DNA of 64,000 nt from Chroogloeocystis siderophila 5.2 s.c.1 (GCF_001904655.1 NZ_MRCC01000008.1:186001-250000); one strand, 5' to 3'. Counted from the stretch's first letter, positions 16,493-26,320 are shown. The notes: a model not told the origin generated them from the sequence alone. Translations and numbers: made by a program.

Positions 16493-19106
16493 TTGTGAGT
16501 AATTCAACGGGTAAACGCTTGAATGCTAGACGTTCGTTTTCGACATCAACATAGATAGTGTCACCGTCGTTGAATTCACCGCGCAAGATCGACTTAGCAA
16601 TTTGAGTTTCTAACTCGCGCTGAATCGCCCGTTTTAGCGGTCTTGCACCAAACACAGGATCATAGCCTACTTCAGCTAAAAAGTCAAGGGCTGCATTAGA
16701 GAGTTTCAGCGACATCTTACGCTCTGCCAGCCGCTTTTCGAGTCTTTGAACTTGCAGTTGTACAATGTGGCGTAGTTCTTGTTTTTGCAGCGCATGGAAG
16801 ATGATAATTTCATCAATGCGGTTAAGAAACTCTGGACGGAAACTATTACGCATAGCATCCATCACCCGACTGCGCATCTCTTCATAACGCGAGTCATCGC
16901 CAGCAATATCTAAGATATACTGCGAACCTATGTTACTCGTCATGATAATGATCGTGTTCTTGAAGTCTACTGTATGACCTTGCGCATCGGTAACACGTCC
17001 ATCATCGAGAATTTGCAGCATGACGTTGAACACGTCAGGGTGGGCTTTTTCGATTTCATCGAAGAGAACCACAGCATAAGGACGACGGCGAATTGCTTCG
17101 GTTAACTGACCGCCTTCGTCGTAACCTACGTAACCTGGAGGCGCACCGATTAAGCGCGAAACCGCGTGTTTCTCCATGTATTCCGACATATCAATTCGTA
17201 CCATGGCTTCTTCGGTATCGAATAAATATGCTGCAAGGGCTTTAGCTAGTTCAGTTTTACCAACGCCTGTAGGACCTAGGAAGATAAAACTTGCCGTTGG
17301 ACGATTGGGATCGGCTAATCCTGCACGCGATCGCGCAATCGCATCAGCAACGGCTGTGACTGCTTCATTTTGTCCAATCACGCGCCGGTGAAGTTCATCT
17401 TCTAAATGCAACAGCTTCTCTTTTTCCGATTCCACCAACTTGCTAATTGGAATTCCTGTCCACTTCGAGATAATTTCTGCAATATCCGCTTCGGTGACTT
17501 CTTCGCGCAACAGCGATTGACCTGTCGTTTGAGTTTGCGAGAGTTTTGTTTCGGCTTCTTCTAGCTGACGATGTAAGTCTGTTAGCTTACCATACTTTAA
17601 CTCCGCAGCTTTGTTGAGGTCGTAGTCGCGTTCAGCTTGCTGAATTTCGACGTTAACGCGGTCGATTTCTTCTTTAATTGCCTGAATTTGATTGATGATA
17701 TCTTTTTCCGATTGCCATTGCGCATTCAGGGCGCGTTGTTGTTCTTTGAGATCCGCAAGTTCTTTTTCGAGTCTTTCTAATCTTTCGCGCGAAGCAGGAT
17801 CGCTTTCTTTTTGCAGCGATAGTTTCTCCATTTCGAGTTGGAGAATTTTGCGATCAATCTCATCAAGTTCTTCGGGTTTAGAGGTAATTTCCATTTTCAA
17901 CCGCGCAGCGGCTTCGTCTACCAAGTCAATCGCTTTATCGGGTAGGAAACGATCGCTAATATAACGACTTGATAATGTTGCAGCTGCAACTACCGCACTA
18001 TCAGAAATTTTTACCCCGTGGTGGACTTCATACCGTTCTTTGAGTCCACGTAGAATTGAAATTGTGTCTTCTACTGAAGGTTGATCGACATAAACTTGTT
18101 GGAAACGGCGTTCTAACGCTGCGTCTTTTTCGATGTATTTGCGATATTCATCTAATGTTGTTGCACCGATACACCGTAACTCACCGCGTGCGAGCATTGG
18201 TTTAAGCAAGTTTCCTGCGTCCATTGCGCCTTGAGTTGCACCCGCACCGACAACGGTGTGAATCTCATCGATGAAGAGAATAATCTTGCCTTGCGATTCG
18301 GTAACTTCTTTGAGGACTGCTTTGAGACGTTCCTCAAATTCACCGCGAAACTTTGCACCCGCGATTAATGCACCCATATCTAAGGCAATGAGTTTACGGT
18401 CTTTGAGCGACTGCGGAACATCACCTGCAACAATTCGTTGCGCGAGTCCTTCAGCGATCGCCGTTTTACCGACACCAGGTTCGCCAATTAAGACAGGGTT
18501 ATTTTTAGTACGGCGGGAAAGAATTTGAATTGTGCGGCGGATTTCATCATCGCGCCCAATCACTGGGTCAAGTTTACCTTGACGCGCGGCTTCGGTGAGG
18601 TCGCGCCCGTATTTTTCTAGTGATTCGTATTTACCTTCTGGATTTTGGTCAGTCACTCTCTGACTTCCTCGAACTTGTTTAATGATACCCCTGAGTTTTG
18701 CTTCGTCTAACCCGAATTCTTGAAACAGGCTTTTACCGAAGCGATCGTCGTTAGCGTAAGCTAATAATAAATGTTCAATTGAAATATATTCGTCAGCTAA
18801 TTCTTTACGATAGTTTTCGGCGCGGTCAAGGAGTGTATCTAAGCTACGTCCTAAATATACAGAACTTCCACTACCGGAAACTTTCGGTTGACGTTGAATA
18901 AATTGTTCGGCGCGATCGCGGACTTTTTGTACGTTAACTCCAGCTTTAGTTAAGATACTACTTGCTAAGCCATCTTGTTCGAGCAACGCTTTCATGAGGT
19001 GTTCGCTTTCGATCTGCTGCTGTTGTGCTGCTTTAACGATATCTGGCGTGTGGGCGATCGCTTCCCAGGCTTTTTCGGTAAACTGATTTGGATTTGTTGG
19101 TTGCAT
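16488..19106 (-). CDS. clpB: ATP-dependent disaggregase ClpB
   Basis: 872 residues from the ATG at 19106. An in-frame codon 39 bp upstream is less likely because family members start [17 protein letters not shown]. ClpB extracts proteins from aggregates together with DnaK. Domain order: N-domain repeats (about 5-150), AAA-1 with Walker A GEPGVGKT and Walker [10 protein letters not shown], a coiled-coil M domain (about 400-530), and AAA-2 with Walker A GPTGVGKT, Walker B VLFDEIEK and pore loop GYVGYDEGG, followed by the D2 small domain. Full-length and intact. Its first 25 codons and upstream region are duplicated at 23004-23194. Confidence 0.98.
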   Translation of the reverse strand: MQPTNPNQFTEKAWEAIAHTPDIVKAAQQQQIESEHLMKALLEQDGLASSILTKAGVNVQKVRDRAEQFIQRQPKVSGSGSSVYLGRSLDTLLDRAENYRKELADEYISIEHLLLAYANDDRFGKSLFQEFGLDEAKLRGIIKQVRGSQRVTDQNPEGKYESLEKYGRDLTEAARQGKLDPVIGRDDEIRRTIQILSRRTKNNPVLIGEPGVGKTAIAEGLAQRIVAGDVPQSLKDRKLIALDMGALIAGAKFRGEFEERLKAVLKEVTESQGKIILFIDEIHTVVGAGATQGAMDAGNLLKPMLARGELRCIGATTLDEYRKYIEKDAALERRFQQVYVDQPSVEDTISILRGLKERYEVHHGVKISDSAVVAAATLSSRYISDRFLPDKAIDLVDEAAARLKMEITSKPEELDEIDRKILQLEMEKLSLQKESDPASRERLERLEKELADLKEQQRALNAQWQSEKDIINQIQAIKEEIDRVNVEIQQAERDYDLNKAAELKYGKLTDLHRQLEEAETKLSQTQTTGQSLLREEVTEADIAEIISKWTGIPISKLVESEKEKLLHLEDELHRRVIGQNEAVTAVADAIARSRAGLADPNRPTASFIFLGPTGVGKTELAKALAAYLFDTEEAMVRIDMSEYMEKHAVSRLIGAPPGYVGYDEGGQLTEAIRRRPYAVVLFDEIEKAHPDVFNVMLQILDDGRVTDAQGHTVDFKNTIIIMTSNIGSQYILDIAGDDSRYEEMRSRVMDAMRNSFRPEFLNRIDEIIIFHALQKQELRHIVQLQVQRLEKRLAERKMSLKLSNAALDFLAEVGYDPVFGARPLKRAIQRELETQIAKSILRGEFNDGDTIYVDVENERLAFKRLPVELLTM

Positions 19107-19352
19107 ATTCTGAATTCCCTCTGAGTGCTGGTGTGATTCAACCACAGAGACGCAGAGAGCACAGAGCGATTAATTATAGAAGTTTGGCTAACTGCTATCC
19201 CTACAGGTCATTGTAGAAAGAAGCTAAAGATTGTTGGATCGGTGTTCACGCATTTGGGCGTGGGTATTCCCGTTCAATAAGGTATCCTAGAATTTCTGGA
19301 TAAAAGGTTTCGACAACTTTTTCCCTACTCCTCATCATAATGGCAAAAAAAC
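19033..19352. repeat. Duplicated clpB 5' end plus upstream region, copy A
   Basis: This segment (clpB codons 1-25, the clpB upstream region with CAGAGACGCAGAGAGCACAGAG, GGCGTGGGTATTCCCGTTC and AGGTATCCTAGAATTTCTGG, and the first codons of a gene starting ATGGCAAAAAAA) reappears at 23004-24570, where an IS4-type element splits it. In copy A the plus-strand gene is a stub: nine codons, then TAG. Confidence 0.9.
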
Positions 19353-19486
19353 TACAGCAGCAAAGTTAGCTAGAGTAGTTGAGATTCCAAGTTAGCAAAG
19401 TAATCAACAAGGGGAACCTCGGAATCACTGAAACTTATATAAGACAGAGACATACTTTTCCGAACCCAGATTGTACTTTTTTGCTA

Positions 19487-20693
19487 GTAGTCTGCCAAGA
19501 AAATTATGACAGGTCTAAGGAAGGATACAAGCGTTGAAATTTAACTCTGGCATCTTGAGCAACAAAACGCCAATCAATTTTAGCTTTTTGTTGATTACGT
19601 TGTTTTTCCCAAGCTTGAATCTCTGGAAGTAAAGCCTTAATAGCGGGAATACGGCGCTCCAAACATTGACAGGAGAGAACGGAAATTTCAATTTCTACCT
19701 GGTTCAACCAGCTACCATGTTTAGGAGTGTAATGGAACTCTAAAGAATCTAAAATTCTTCTAGCTTCTTGGGGTGGGAATGTTTCATACAAAGCCACAGG
19801 AGTATGAATATTTAAGTTGTCTAAAACTACCCGAATCTTAGATGCTCTTGGGAAATAAACATCTACTAAATCTTTCATCTGATGAGCAAACTCTTGTTTT
19901 GTTCTTGAGCTGGTAACTTCTATGTGTCGCCAGCCATAGTGTGGAGCATAAAAGACAAATAAATTACACGATCCTTCACGGGAGTATTGGTAATCGATTC
20001 GCGGTGGTTAGTCTGCTTCACAAGGCAAGGGTTCTATGATATCAGCTATTAATTGATAGGGTCTTTCATCAAAACAAACTACTGGCTCAAAGACGTTAAA
20101 AGATTCAGCATAGAGGTAGAGTAAGTCTTCCATTCGATAGATATATTCGGCATTGATTTGTCCAATGCACCATTCTTGTTTCAGCCAAGGTTTGATTTTG
20201 TTTTTTTCAGTGTCGTACGTACTGTTTCGTCCGAGATCCTGTCCATTAATTCAAGGCTAACTAATTGAGCGGCTAACAATTGCATTGTCCAACTCTCGCG
20301 CCCAGATGGTGGATTGCTACAGGCTGTTGCAATTAAGAAAGCTTCTGCTTGTGGATTCAGTTTTTTCTCTCTTCCTTTACGCGGACGTTCACTTAAAGCT
20401 AGTTCTACTCCTTCTTCCACATATCTTTGGCGTGTGCGGTGAACTGTTGATTCTCCTACCATTAACATCGAGGCGATCACTTCATCCTGATAACCTTGGT
20501 CTGCCAACAGCAAAATTTGCGCTCGTTTTAACACACGAGCAGAATTTTTACCTTTCTTAGTTAAATCCACTAATTGTTGATGTTCTTCTTGAGTCAGGTT
20601 AACAGTATATTTAATTGCCATAATGTGAGAAGTGTTGTTTAGACTATCTTCTTACTTAGAACAATACCTGTCAAAATGACTTTGGTAGACTAC
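19487..20693 (-). mobile_element. IS630-family insertion sequence (element a)
   Basis: About 1.2 kb flanked by TA (19485-19486 and 20694-20695), the target duplicated by IS630/Tc1 elements. The ends are imperfect inverted repeats: GTAGTCTGCCAA...TGACAGGT on the left, and GTAGTCTACCAA...TGACAGGT as the reverse complement of the right. The single cargo is the transposase gene on the minus strand. Confidence 0.9.
19504..20621 (-). pseudogene. IS630 transposase, two frames plus one TAA
   Basis: Frame A (20621-20181) is the HTH half (VLKRAQILLLADQGYQDEVI, then STVHRTRQRYVEEGVE). It reaches a run of seven A followed by C (20207-20200). A -1 slip there restores the frame into NKIKPWLKQEWCIGQ and the catalytic half: VCFDERPYQL (first Asp), VVLDNLNIHTP (second Asp) and HGSWLNQVEIE (Glu). 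The A7C site is consistent with programmed frameshifting. A TAA at 20010-20008 in the catalytic half (EAD-stop-PPRIDYQYSR) inactivates this copy. Confidence 0.88.
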
Positions 20694-20882
20694 TAGAACT
20701 CGGCTCGATGGTTACAAGAAACAGCAAAAACTATTGTGGAAATCGATTTGCTTGCTGCTATCTTGTTACAAGTTATAGGACTGTTCCTCTTCCAACTTCA
20801 ATTGTTCCTTAATTCAGCGATGCTGCAATGTTTACAACAGTCCCATGCTTCTTTCTTGTACGACTCATGAGAAGAATGTAAT

Positions 20883-21591
20883 ATGTCTTGTAAATCTCTT
20901 TTCACTACATCCAGTCTAGTTAAGCGAATCTACAAACCTTCCATAATACTAACTGCGTTACTGTCAGCTACTTTTATTTCTGCAACTAAGAGTTTCGCCG
21001 TATACTACAATGGCAGAGGAGCAACCAGTGGTCAAACAGTAGGATATAGTGGAGCACGTGCGAGGCTTTTAACGCCTAACAAACTTCTAGGTAGCGGTGA
21101 ATTTGTACGAGGTTACACCGGAGTATTTGATGATAACTCAACGGGTGTTTATATGACTGTTGGTCCGATTCAAGATTGCTTTTCTGGGCGATTTTGTACT
21201 TGGCATCCAAGCGCAAATTGGAGAACTTCAACTGGAAGTTCAAGATTTATAGATACCAGTATCAATCTCAGACCTGATAGTCTTTTCAATTAATTCTGGC
21301 TCAGGCTCTTGGGCGGCTCAAATAAGGCTAACTAGCGGAATTTATACTATTTATAATAAATTTCTTTCGCTAAGTCGTCCAATGACTACTGTGGCTGCAG
21401 GTGGTGAAGCTAATTACACTGGAACCAACGTGGGAAGACTCTCAAGTGCAAGTATAAATGAGTACCGCTTAGGAGGTACTAGCTCTATACGAGGCTACAC
21501 CTACACTCGGAGAATTAGGAATAATACAAGTGTAACTATTAGCCCAGCTTTAGGTGCTCCGTACTACGAGTGGTTTGTCACAGGTCCCTAA
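20883..21591 (+). pseudogene. Predicted secreted protein, split by a frame change
   Basis: Frame 1 (20883-21293) starts with a signal peptide (hydrophobic about 20-36, ending SFA) and then a Gly/Thr/Ser-rich beta-like domain (VYYNGRGATSGQTVGYSG, then FVRGYTGVFDDNSTGVYMTV). It stops at TAA 21291-21293. From about 21250 a +1 frame stays open to 21591 and reads INSGSGSWAAQIRLTSGIY, then LGGTSSIRGYTYTR and YYEWFVTGP. Together these would make one protein of about 235 residues. I do not recognise the family. It is either a frameshifted pseudogene or two overlapping genes. It lies in the inserted DNA between the two clpB 5' copies, upstream of another secreted protein. Confidence 0.55.
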
Positions 21592-21625
21592 TATATTACT
21601 TTAAGTTAATTAGCTAAATAAAATC

Positions 21626-22303
21626 ATGAAAAGGCTTTTAGCAATCTTTGCATTACTATCAACAGGTCTTAGTGTAGTAGTAGCTGGCTCACTTTTCTTG
21701 GAGCGTGCTTTGACTCAGTCTCAACCCGATCAACCCAACAATTCTTTTTCTCCAGAGCGTCTTGAGAAGATTAAAAGATTCAGTTCTCTGTTTCAGGCAC
21801 GCTCATTAACGAATGCTTCGCCACAAGAGGTTCAGCAAGCTGCAATAAACTATACTCTTGCCAACTCCTCCGAATTCACTGTCCGAAGTGGAGCAATTAA
21901 AACCGTTTTTACCCGTCCGATCACATTTGCTGAGTTTCCTTCTATAGGTCTTGGTGAGGTTAACTTTATTGGTGAAGAACCACCAATGATGCTCGTAGTA
22001 GTTAAAGGGGACTTCGACACTACCGACTTTGTGCCTTCTTTCTCTAATGAAAGTCAGCCTACTTTGAAGGAGCGGATTAAAGCTAAGTATATTGCTTATG
22101 TCTTTGATCTGCGTGCTGGGAGACCAACTCTCACAACAACAGCATTGACAGGAGGATACTTCCGCAAAGTTCTTAATGACTCAAGCTTGCCGGATGAGCC
22201 AAAGCTCATTAAGCCAGAGCCAGGTATGCCAGAAGCGGTGCCAGCACTGTCGAATCCGCCTGCCAAGAAATTACCATATGGTAGCATCATATCAGACAAG
22301 TAG
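21626..22303 (+). CDS. Predicted membrane-anchored or secreted protein of unknown function
   Basis: 225 residues. There is an N-terminal signal or anchor (RLLAIFALLSTGLSVVVAGS, about 3-22), a Gln/Pro/Asn-rich spacer, then a folded region (about 45-185) with alternating beta and helical patterns, and a Pro-rich tail. No catalytic motif, no Cys. It starts 34 bp after the end of the upstream secreted-protein remnant on the same strand, so the two may be one operon. Family not recognised. It lies in the DNA inserted between the duplicated clpB ends, which suggests recent acquisition. Confidence 0.6.
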   Translation: MKRLLAIFALLSTGLSVVVAGSLFLERALTQSQPDQPNNSFSPERLEKIKRFSSLFQARSLTNASPQEVQQAAINYTLANSSEFTVRSGAIKTVFTRPITFAEFPSIGLGEVNFIGEEPPMMLVVVKGDFDTTDFVPSFSNESQPTLKERIKAKYIAYVFDLRAGRPTLTTTALTGGYFRKVLNDSSLPDEPKLIKPEPGMPEAVPALSNPPAKKLPYGSIISDK

Positions 22304-22528
22304 TTTCTTGGGATATTGGCGTCAGGTAAGCGATATCATCCTCTCAATTGCAACGTAATAACGTCCAAATGGTTGAATGAAAGCTATTTGGACGTATTTC
22401 TAGTACTTAGTTTATAAACGGGTAGTTCTGGCTATCACTATTTAAAACAAATAACCCTATTGCTTTACTACAAGTTCTTGTAACAAAACCCTAACCATTG
22501 CTCATGCGTCTATCTTATCTATAGAGAA

Positions 22529-22966
22529 TTATCCTTTCACTTTGTGAAGGACTTGATCTCGGACTTGCGAAAGCTCTATTCCTAAGCTTTTAAGTACTCT
22601 AACTGCTACGCTTTCTTTTTCTTGGATGAGAGCTAGCAACAGGTGCTCAGTACTAATGAAGTTGCATCCAAGTTGCAAAGCTTCTTTAGCAGATAGCTCT
22701 AGAACACGCATGACTTTTGGTGTAAATTCAAAAATTTCATCGATTGTAACTCCAGGACTAAAGCCAGTAATCTTTTCAACCTCTATCCGAGTTTCGGTAA
22801 GGTTTACACCTAGTTGGTTTAATACTTCGGTAGTAGTGCCACTTCCCTGTCCAATCAGGGCTAGGAGTATGTGCTCAGTTCCAATCCAAGTCCGCCCTAA
22901 ACGGCGTGCCTCTTCCTCAGCTAGCATAATCACCCTACAAGCTTCTTCCGTAAAACGTTCATACAT
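22529..22966 (-). CDS. Stand-alone ClpC-type N-domain protein (ClpT-like)
   Basis: 145 residues consisting only of the double Clp-N repeat. Repeat 1: YERFTEEACRVIMLAEEEAR...IGTEHILLALIGQGSG. Repeat 2: FTPKVMRVLELSAKEALQLG...ISTEHLLLALIQEKES. The sequence matches the N-terminus of ClpC rather than ClpB. There is no AAA module, so it cannot be an unfoldase. Free N-domains are known in plants and algae (ClpT) and cyanobacteria as accessory subunits of Clp protease. A role in substrate delivery or core assembly is an inference. It lies 3 bp downstream of a chimeric ORF made from the duplicated clpB start. Confidence 0.88.
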   Translation of the reverse strand: MYERFTEEACRVIMLAEEEARRLGRTWIGTEHILLALIGQGSGTTTEVLNQLGVNLTETRIEVEKITGFSPGVTIDEIFEFTPKVMRVLELSAKEALQLGCNFISTEHLLLALIQEKESVAVRVLKSLGIELSQVRDQVLHKVKG

Positions 22967-22969
22967 AGC

Positions 22970-23077
22970 TTATTCACTATCATCTAAAAAACAGAAGTCT
23001 TCCTTAACGATATCTGGCGTGTGGGCGATCGCTTCCCAGGCTTTTTCGGTAAACTGATTTGGATTTGTTGGTTGCAT
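22970..23077 (-). CDS. 35-residue chimeric ORF: first 25 residues of ClpB plus 10 new residues
   Basis: The duplicated clpB start codon (23077) is intact, and the first 25 codons match clpB at the protein level. The frame then crosses the junction at about 23003 and adds EDFCFLDDSE before TAA (22972-22970). Only 3 bp separate this stop from the ATG of the ClpC N-domain gene, an arrangement that would allow translational coupling. Whether the peptide itself matters is unknown. It may act only as a translated leader. Confidence 0.5.
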   Translation of the reverse strand: MQPTNPNQFTEKAWEAIAHTPDIVKEDFCFLDDSE

Positions 23078-23194
23078 ATTCTGAATTCCCTCTGAGTACT
23101 AGTGTGAGTTCTCAATCACAGAGACGCAGAGAGCACAGAGTGGTAAATTGTAAAAAAGGCTAACTGCTATCCCTACAAGTCATTGTAGAAAGAA
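23004..23194. repeat. Duplicated clpB 5' end plus upstream region, copy B (left part)
   Basis: Near-identical to 19033-19217 through the first 25 clpB codons and the start region, then diverging moderately upstream (CAGAGACGCAGAGAGCACAGAG and GGCTAACTGCTATCCCTACA are conserved). An IS4-type element interrupts it at 23195. The copy resumes at about 24381. Confidence 0.9.
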
Positions 23195-24380
23195 CTTCAG
23201 ATCTTGCACCTGATGACTTGAATTTCAAAACCCTGTAATTTTGCTAATGGTTGTAAGCGTTGGACTTCTAGCAGCAGAAGTAGTACAACCAATTGTGGTA
23301 GGAAAACCTCAAGTGCTAGTTTTGCTGCCGCTCCCCAATCCGGTAAATCTGGTGAAGCAGTAGACAAGTACGCCCAGTGTGCCAACAAATAAGCAATCAG
23401 CGATAGTACTAACCAACGATAAATACCTTTTAAAGTTGCCTGACCAAAACGATGTAACCCAAAACGATGTTTGGCACTCTTGAACCAACCTTCTATCTGC
23501 CACCTACGCTTCCCCCACCAAGTAATGGTATGACTCTTAAGTGCCTTGGTAGACAAAACAAATCGTTTTTCTAGCTTGCCATGATCGCGTTTGAGATAGT
23601 ACCAAGAGATTGTTACGGGAAACTTTAACCCCACTAGTCGCACCTATTGTCCTCGTTTGTGTAATTGTCTCAAGCTGCGCCCATCTTGTAGCTGACGGTC
23701 ATACCGGACTCCAGCAATGGCAGGAAATTTTAGTTTGCGAATTGCCGTTAAAAACTCGATGCTGCCAAAAGCAGTATCAACGAGAATTAAAACTTGAAAG
23801 TGTTTAGTGAGTACTTTGGGTAAGCCGCGCACTAGCTTTAATCCTAATTGTGCAGGTGAAGGTGTGTTTTTGCCGCGGTAGACGCGAAAACTCCAAGGAA
23901 CACGCCACTGCCCCACGACTAAATACGCTACCACTAAGTGTAATCCGCGCTTGCCATGATACACTCGTACCAGTCCATTGAGTCCGCTAAACTTACCGCG
24001 TTTTTCGATTGTGGTGAGAGCGATAATTACCTGTAGTGTCGGTCTGCGCCCTACTCTTGGCTGGGATAAGCTTTGCTGGATGACAATTCGGCGACTTTCC
24101 CGAATCAAACCACGAGTTGACCAAGGATAGACGTTGAGAAACCGACTCAAGGCGCTGGCAGATTTCGCTTGACACTGCTGCGGCAGAGGATGCCCCTGCG
24201 CTTGTAGAAATAAACCCAATATTGCTTGCAGGCTATCTCGTTGGTAGTGACTCGGCATCAAACCCAGCAGAGTGTAAACTAACCCTTGGGCGTGGGCTCT
24301 TGATGGTTGACATCGTTCTTGCGTTTAATCTGTTTCACGCCCTTTTCTCCCATCTTTTGAGACTTGGTGCAAGTTCTGAG
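23195..24380 (-). mobile_element. IS4-type insertion sequence
   Basis: About 1.19 kb. The ends are inverted repeats (CTTCAGATCTTGCACC on the left; CTCAGAACTTGCACC as the reverse complement of the right). A 5-bp direct repeat AAGAA flanks it (23190-23194 and 24381-24385), a plausible target duplication. It sits in the clpB-upstream duplicate, so it inserted after the duplication or in the parent of copy B. Confidence 0.75.
23197..24261 (-). pseudogene. IS4-type transposase interrupted by TAG
   Basis: The minus strand reads PSHYQRDSLQAILGLFLQAQ, then STRGLIRESRRIVIQQ, VLILVDTAFGSIEFLTAIRK (second catalytic Asp region) and GVRYDRQLQDGR to a TAG at 23646-23644. The same frame then continues with FVLSTKALKSHTITWWGKRR and WQIEGWFKSAKHRFGLHRFG (the YREK-like region of DDE transposases) to 23197. 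CAG to TAG would account for the break. The extreme N-terminus is also unclear because the frame upstream of 24261 lacks a good start. Confidence 0.85.
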
Positions 24381-24821
24381 AAGAACCCAACTTGTGCTGG
24401 GATCGGTGTTTACGCATTTGGGCGTGGGTATTCCCGTTCAATAAGGTATCCTAGAATTTCTGGTTGCAATAGTCTATTTTCTACATGGTGCAGAATCAGA
24501 ATAAAAGAAAGGTTTCGACTATTTTTTCCTCACCCCTCACCCCTCACCCCTCCTCTAGTGGCTAAAAAGCAGAAGTTTCCTTATTTAGTTGGCTCAAAGT
24601 GGACTGCACAGCAAAAAGTCGATGGCTGGCGTCATTTTGTGGTAGTTAATCGCAAAAATGAGGGTAAGTGGCTATTCGCGGAGATGGTTGCAGCGTGTGA
24701 CCCTAATGTACGATTTTGGCTGAATGCTAAATTACTCAAAGACCGCTCGCAGTGGCAAGCTGGCTGGCAATCCTTAAAAGATCTTGCTGAACTTAACGAA
24801 CTTGCGACGGGAGAGTATTGA
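24381..24821. repeat. Duplicated region, copy B (right part) leading into the Trp-rich gene
   Basis: From about 24400 the sequence again matches copy A (GGCGTGGGTATTCCCGTTCA and AGGTATCCTAGAATTTCTGG) up to the start codon of the Trp-rich gene at 24558. Copy B thus has a truncated clpB and a full Trp-rich gene, while copy A has the reverse. Confidence 0.85.
24558..24821 (+). CDS. TIGR02450-type tryptophan-rich protein
   Basis: 87 residues from a GTG at 24558. The parallel start in copy A is ATGGCAAAAAAA, which supports this position. The body FPYLVGSKWTAQQKVDGWRHF and NVRFWLNAKLLKDRSQWQAGW has six tryptophans in the pattern of the small conserved family TIGR02450, common in cyanobacteria. No function is established. 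It was divergent from clpB in the ancestral order, as inferred from the two duplicated copies. Confidence 0.82.
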   Translation: MAKKQKFPYLVGSKWTAQQKVDGWRHFVVVNRKNEGKWLFAEMVAACDPNVRFWLNAKLLKDRSQWQAGWQSLKDLAELNELATGEY

Positions 24822-25029
24822 GTAATGACCTACGTAATATTGCGGTTTTGAATTGTTAGTTTTGTAAGTTACAAAATATTACTAGGATATTGACATTTTT
24901 AATATATGTCTCTCAGATAGAAGCTTCAGATTGCTTTTATTTGTCGCCTACTGATATTGTATAAAGTAAAACTTAATTTTTCTTAAAAATAGGGTAAGAG
25001 TTTATCCTAACAGAGAGGGTGCTGTATCT

Positions 25030-25771
25030 ATGAAGCGATCGCAACGCAAACATCGTGTTTGCACTCACGAAGGAGTACTAAATCGCATTACCAGTCGTAT
25101 TCGCAAATCTTTAGAATTGCAAGAGATTTTGACAACGACGGTTGAGGAAGTACGTGCGTTTCTCAATACAGAACGAGTTAAAATCTATCGATTTCATCCT
25201 GATGGCAGTGGTGAAGTTATTGCAGAATCAATTCATGGTAGGCGGCTTCCTTCGCTACTAGGGCTACATTTCCCTGCGGATGATATACCACCTCAAGCAC
25301 GCGAGATGTTTGTAAAAACCCGTCAACGTGTCATTGTAGATGTGATAGCCCGATGTCAAATTCACAATTAGCGTCCTTCAAGAGTTACAGAATATGGGCG
25401 TTTCGATTGCGATGGATGACTTTGGAACTGGTTACTCGTCGCTGGCGACACTTCGGCGTTTTCCGCTACATACGCTCAAGGTGGCGCGCGAGTTTGTTAA
25501 CGATATCACAACGGATCAAAAAGATGCAGCGATTATTAAATCAATCGTCGCGCTCGGACATGGGTTGGAGTTAAATGTCATTGCGGAAGGTGTCGAAACC
25601 CACGAACAGTTGAAGTTTTTACATGCAGTTAAATGCGACGGAATGCAAGGTTACTTGTTCAGTAAACCTTTAGCTGCGGATGCTGTAGTTCAATTTTGTC
25701 AGCAACACTATAATATCTTTGCGCAGAAATTGGAGTTTACAGCAACTCAGTGTCGCGATCTGCAAAACTAA
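25030..25771 (+). pseudogene. GAF...EAL signalling protein with internal deletion
   Basis: The first 105 codons (from ATG 25030) are the start of a phytochrome-like GAF domain (VLNRITSRIRKSLELQEILT, then FLNTERVKIYRFHPDGSGEV and LPSLLGLHFPADDIP). Near 25346-25370 the sequence jumps, out of frame, into the last ~130 residues of an EAL domain (VLQELQNMGVSIAMDDFGTG, DFGTGYSSLATLRRFPLHTL, then NVIAEGVETHEQLKFL). The missing middle would have held the rest of GAF, probably GGDEF, and the EAL catalytic start. Non-functional for c-di-GMP turnover. Confidence 0.88.
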
Positions 25772-26320
25772 ATCGTTTGGTAATCGGTAATTAAGGTTGA
25801 TTTTTGGCTTTTGACTAAAAATTTATTATTTTTAACTTAAGGCTTGGGCGATCGCCTTTTACTGATATTCGCGCCTGGTTTTCTCAACAGAAGTACGCAG
25901 TTTCCTGGTTTAGATAGTCATAACACACTATAGCATTTTGAACCTGTAGCGCCTCCTGGCAATGATTGCACGCTTCAGTGTCACCTTAAACTGTCCGTTT
26001 GCTGACACATGCTTTTTTTATGATGCGTCTGATGGCTTCTAATATATGGTAAGAAATACTTAATTTGTATTTTGTAACTCTTTTTATAAAAATCAATACT
26101 CAAAATTGATTCAATAAAACTTTTAAAAGCTGAGCAAGCATTATTTGGCATCTTTAGCCATAAGATGTCAAATAATTGTCATTAAGCTGAATTAAATCTA
26201 TATTTACTCTTAAGACCTCTTTCTTTTGCGTGTAAGTTGGACAATAATGCGATCAAACAAGCTAGTTAAATTTTCTTCTCTAGCTCACAGAATTGACACA
26301 ACGATAGGAGCCAACTCAAC
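25772..26320. other. Intergenic upstream of chlL
   Basis: About 550 bp, AT-rich near chlL and likely to hold its promoter and leader. A GTGTCA...TGACAC stem followed by CTTTTTTT (about 25978-26019) could terminate the upstream remnant's transcript. No gene seen. Confidence 0.45.

Noticed and set aside
22626-23057. Plus-strand open frame over the ClpC N-domain gene
   Set aside because: It mirrors the codons of the real minus-strand gene and has no family resemblance.
11966-23646. Possible amber (TAG) reassignment or suppression, because several genes have in-frame TAG
   Set aside because: Other broken genes in the window have TAA or TGA instead, and intact genes end in all three stops. Decay explains the pattern better.
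24222-24560. Longer plus-strand frame extending the Trp-rich gene upstream by about 110 codons
   Set aside because: The upstream part lies in the IS4 end and the duplicated spacer. Copy A shows the gene's start at the GCTAAAAAG-equivalent position.
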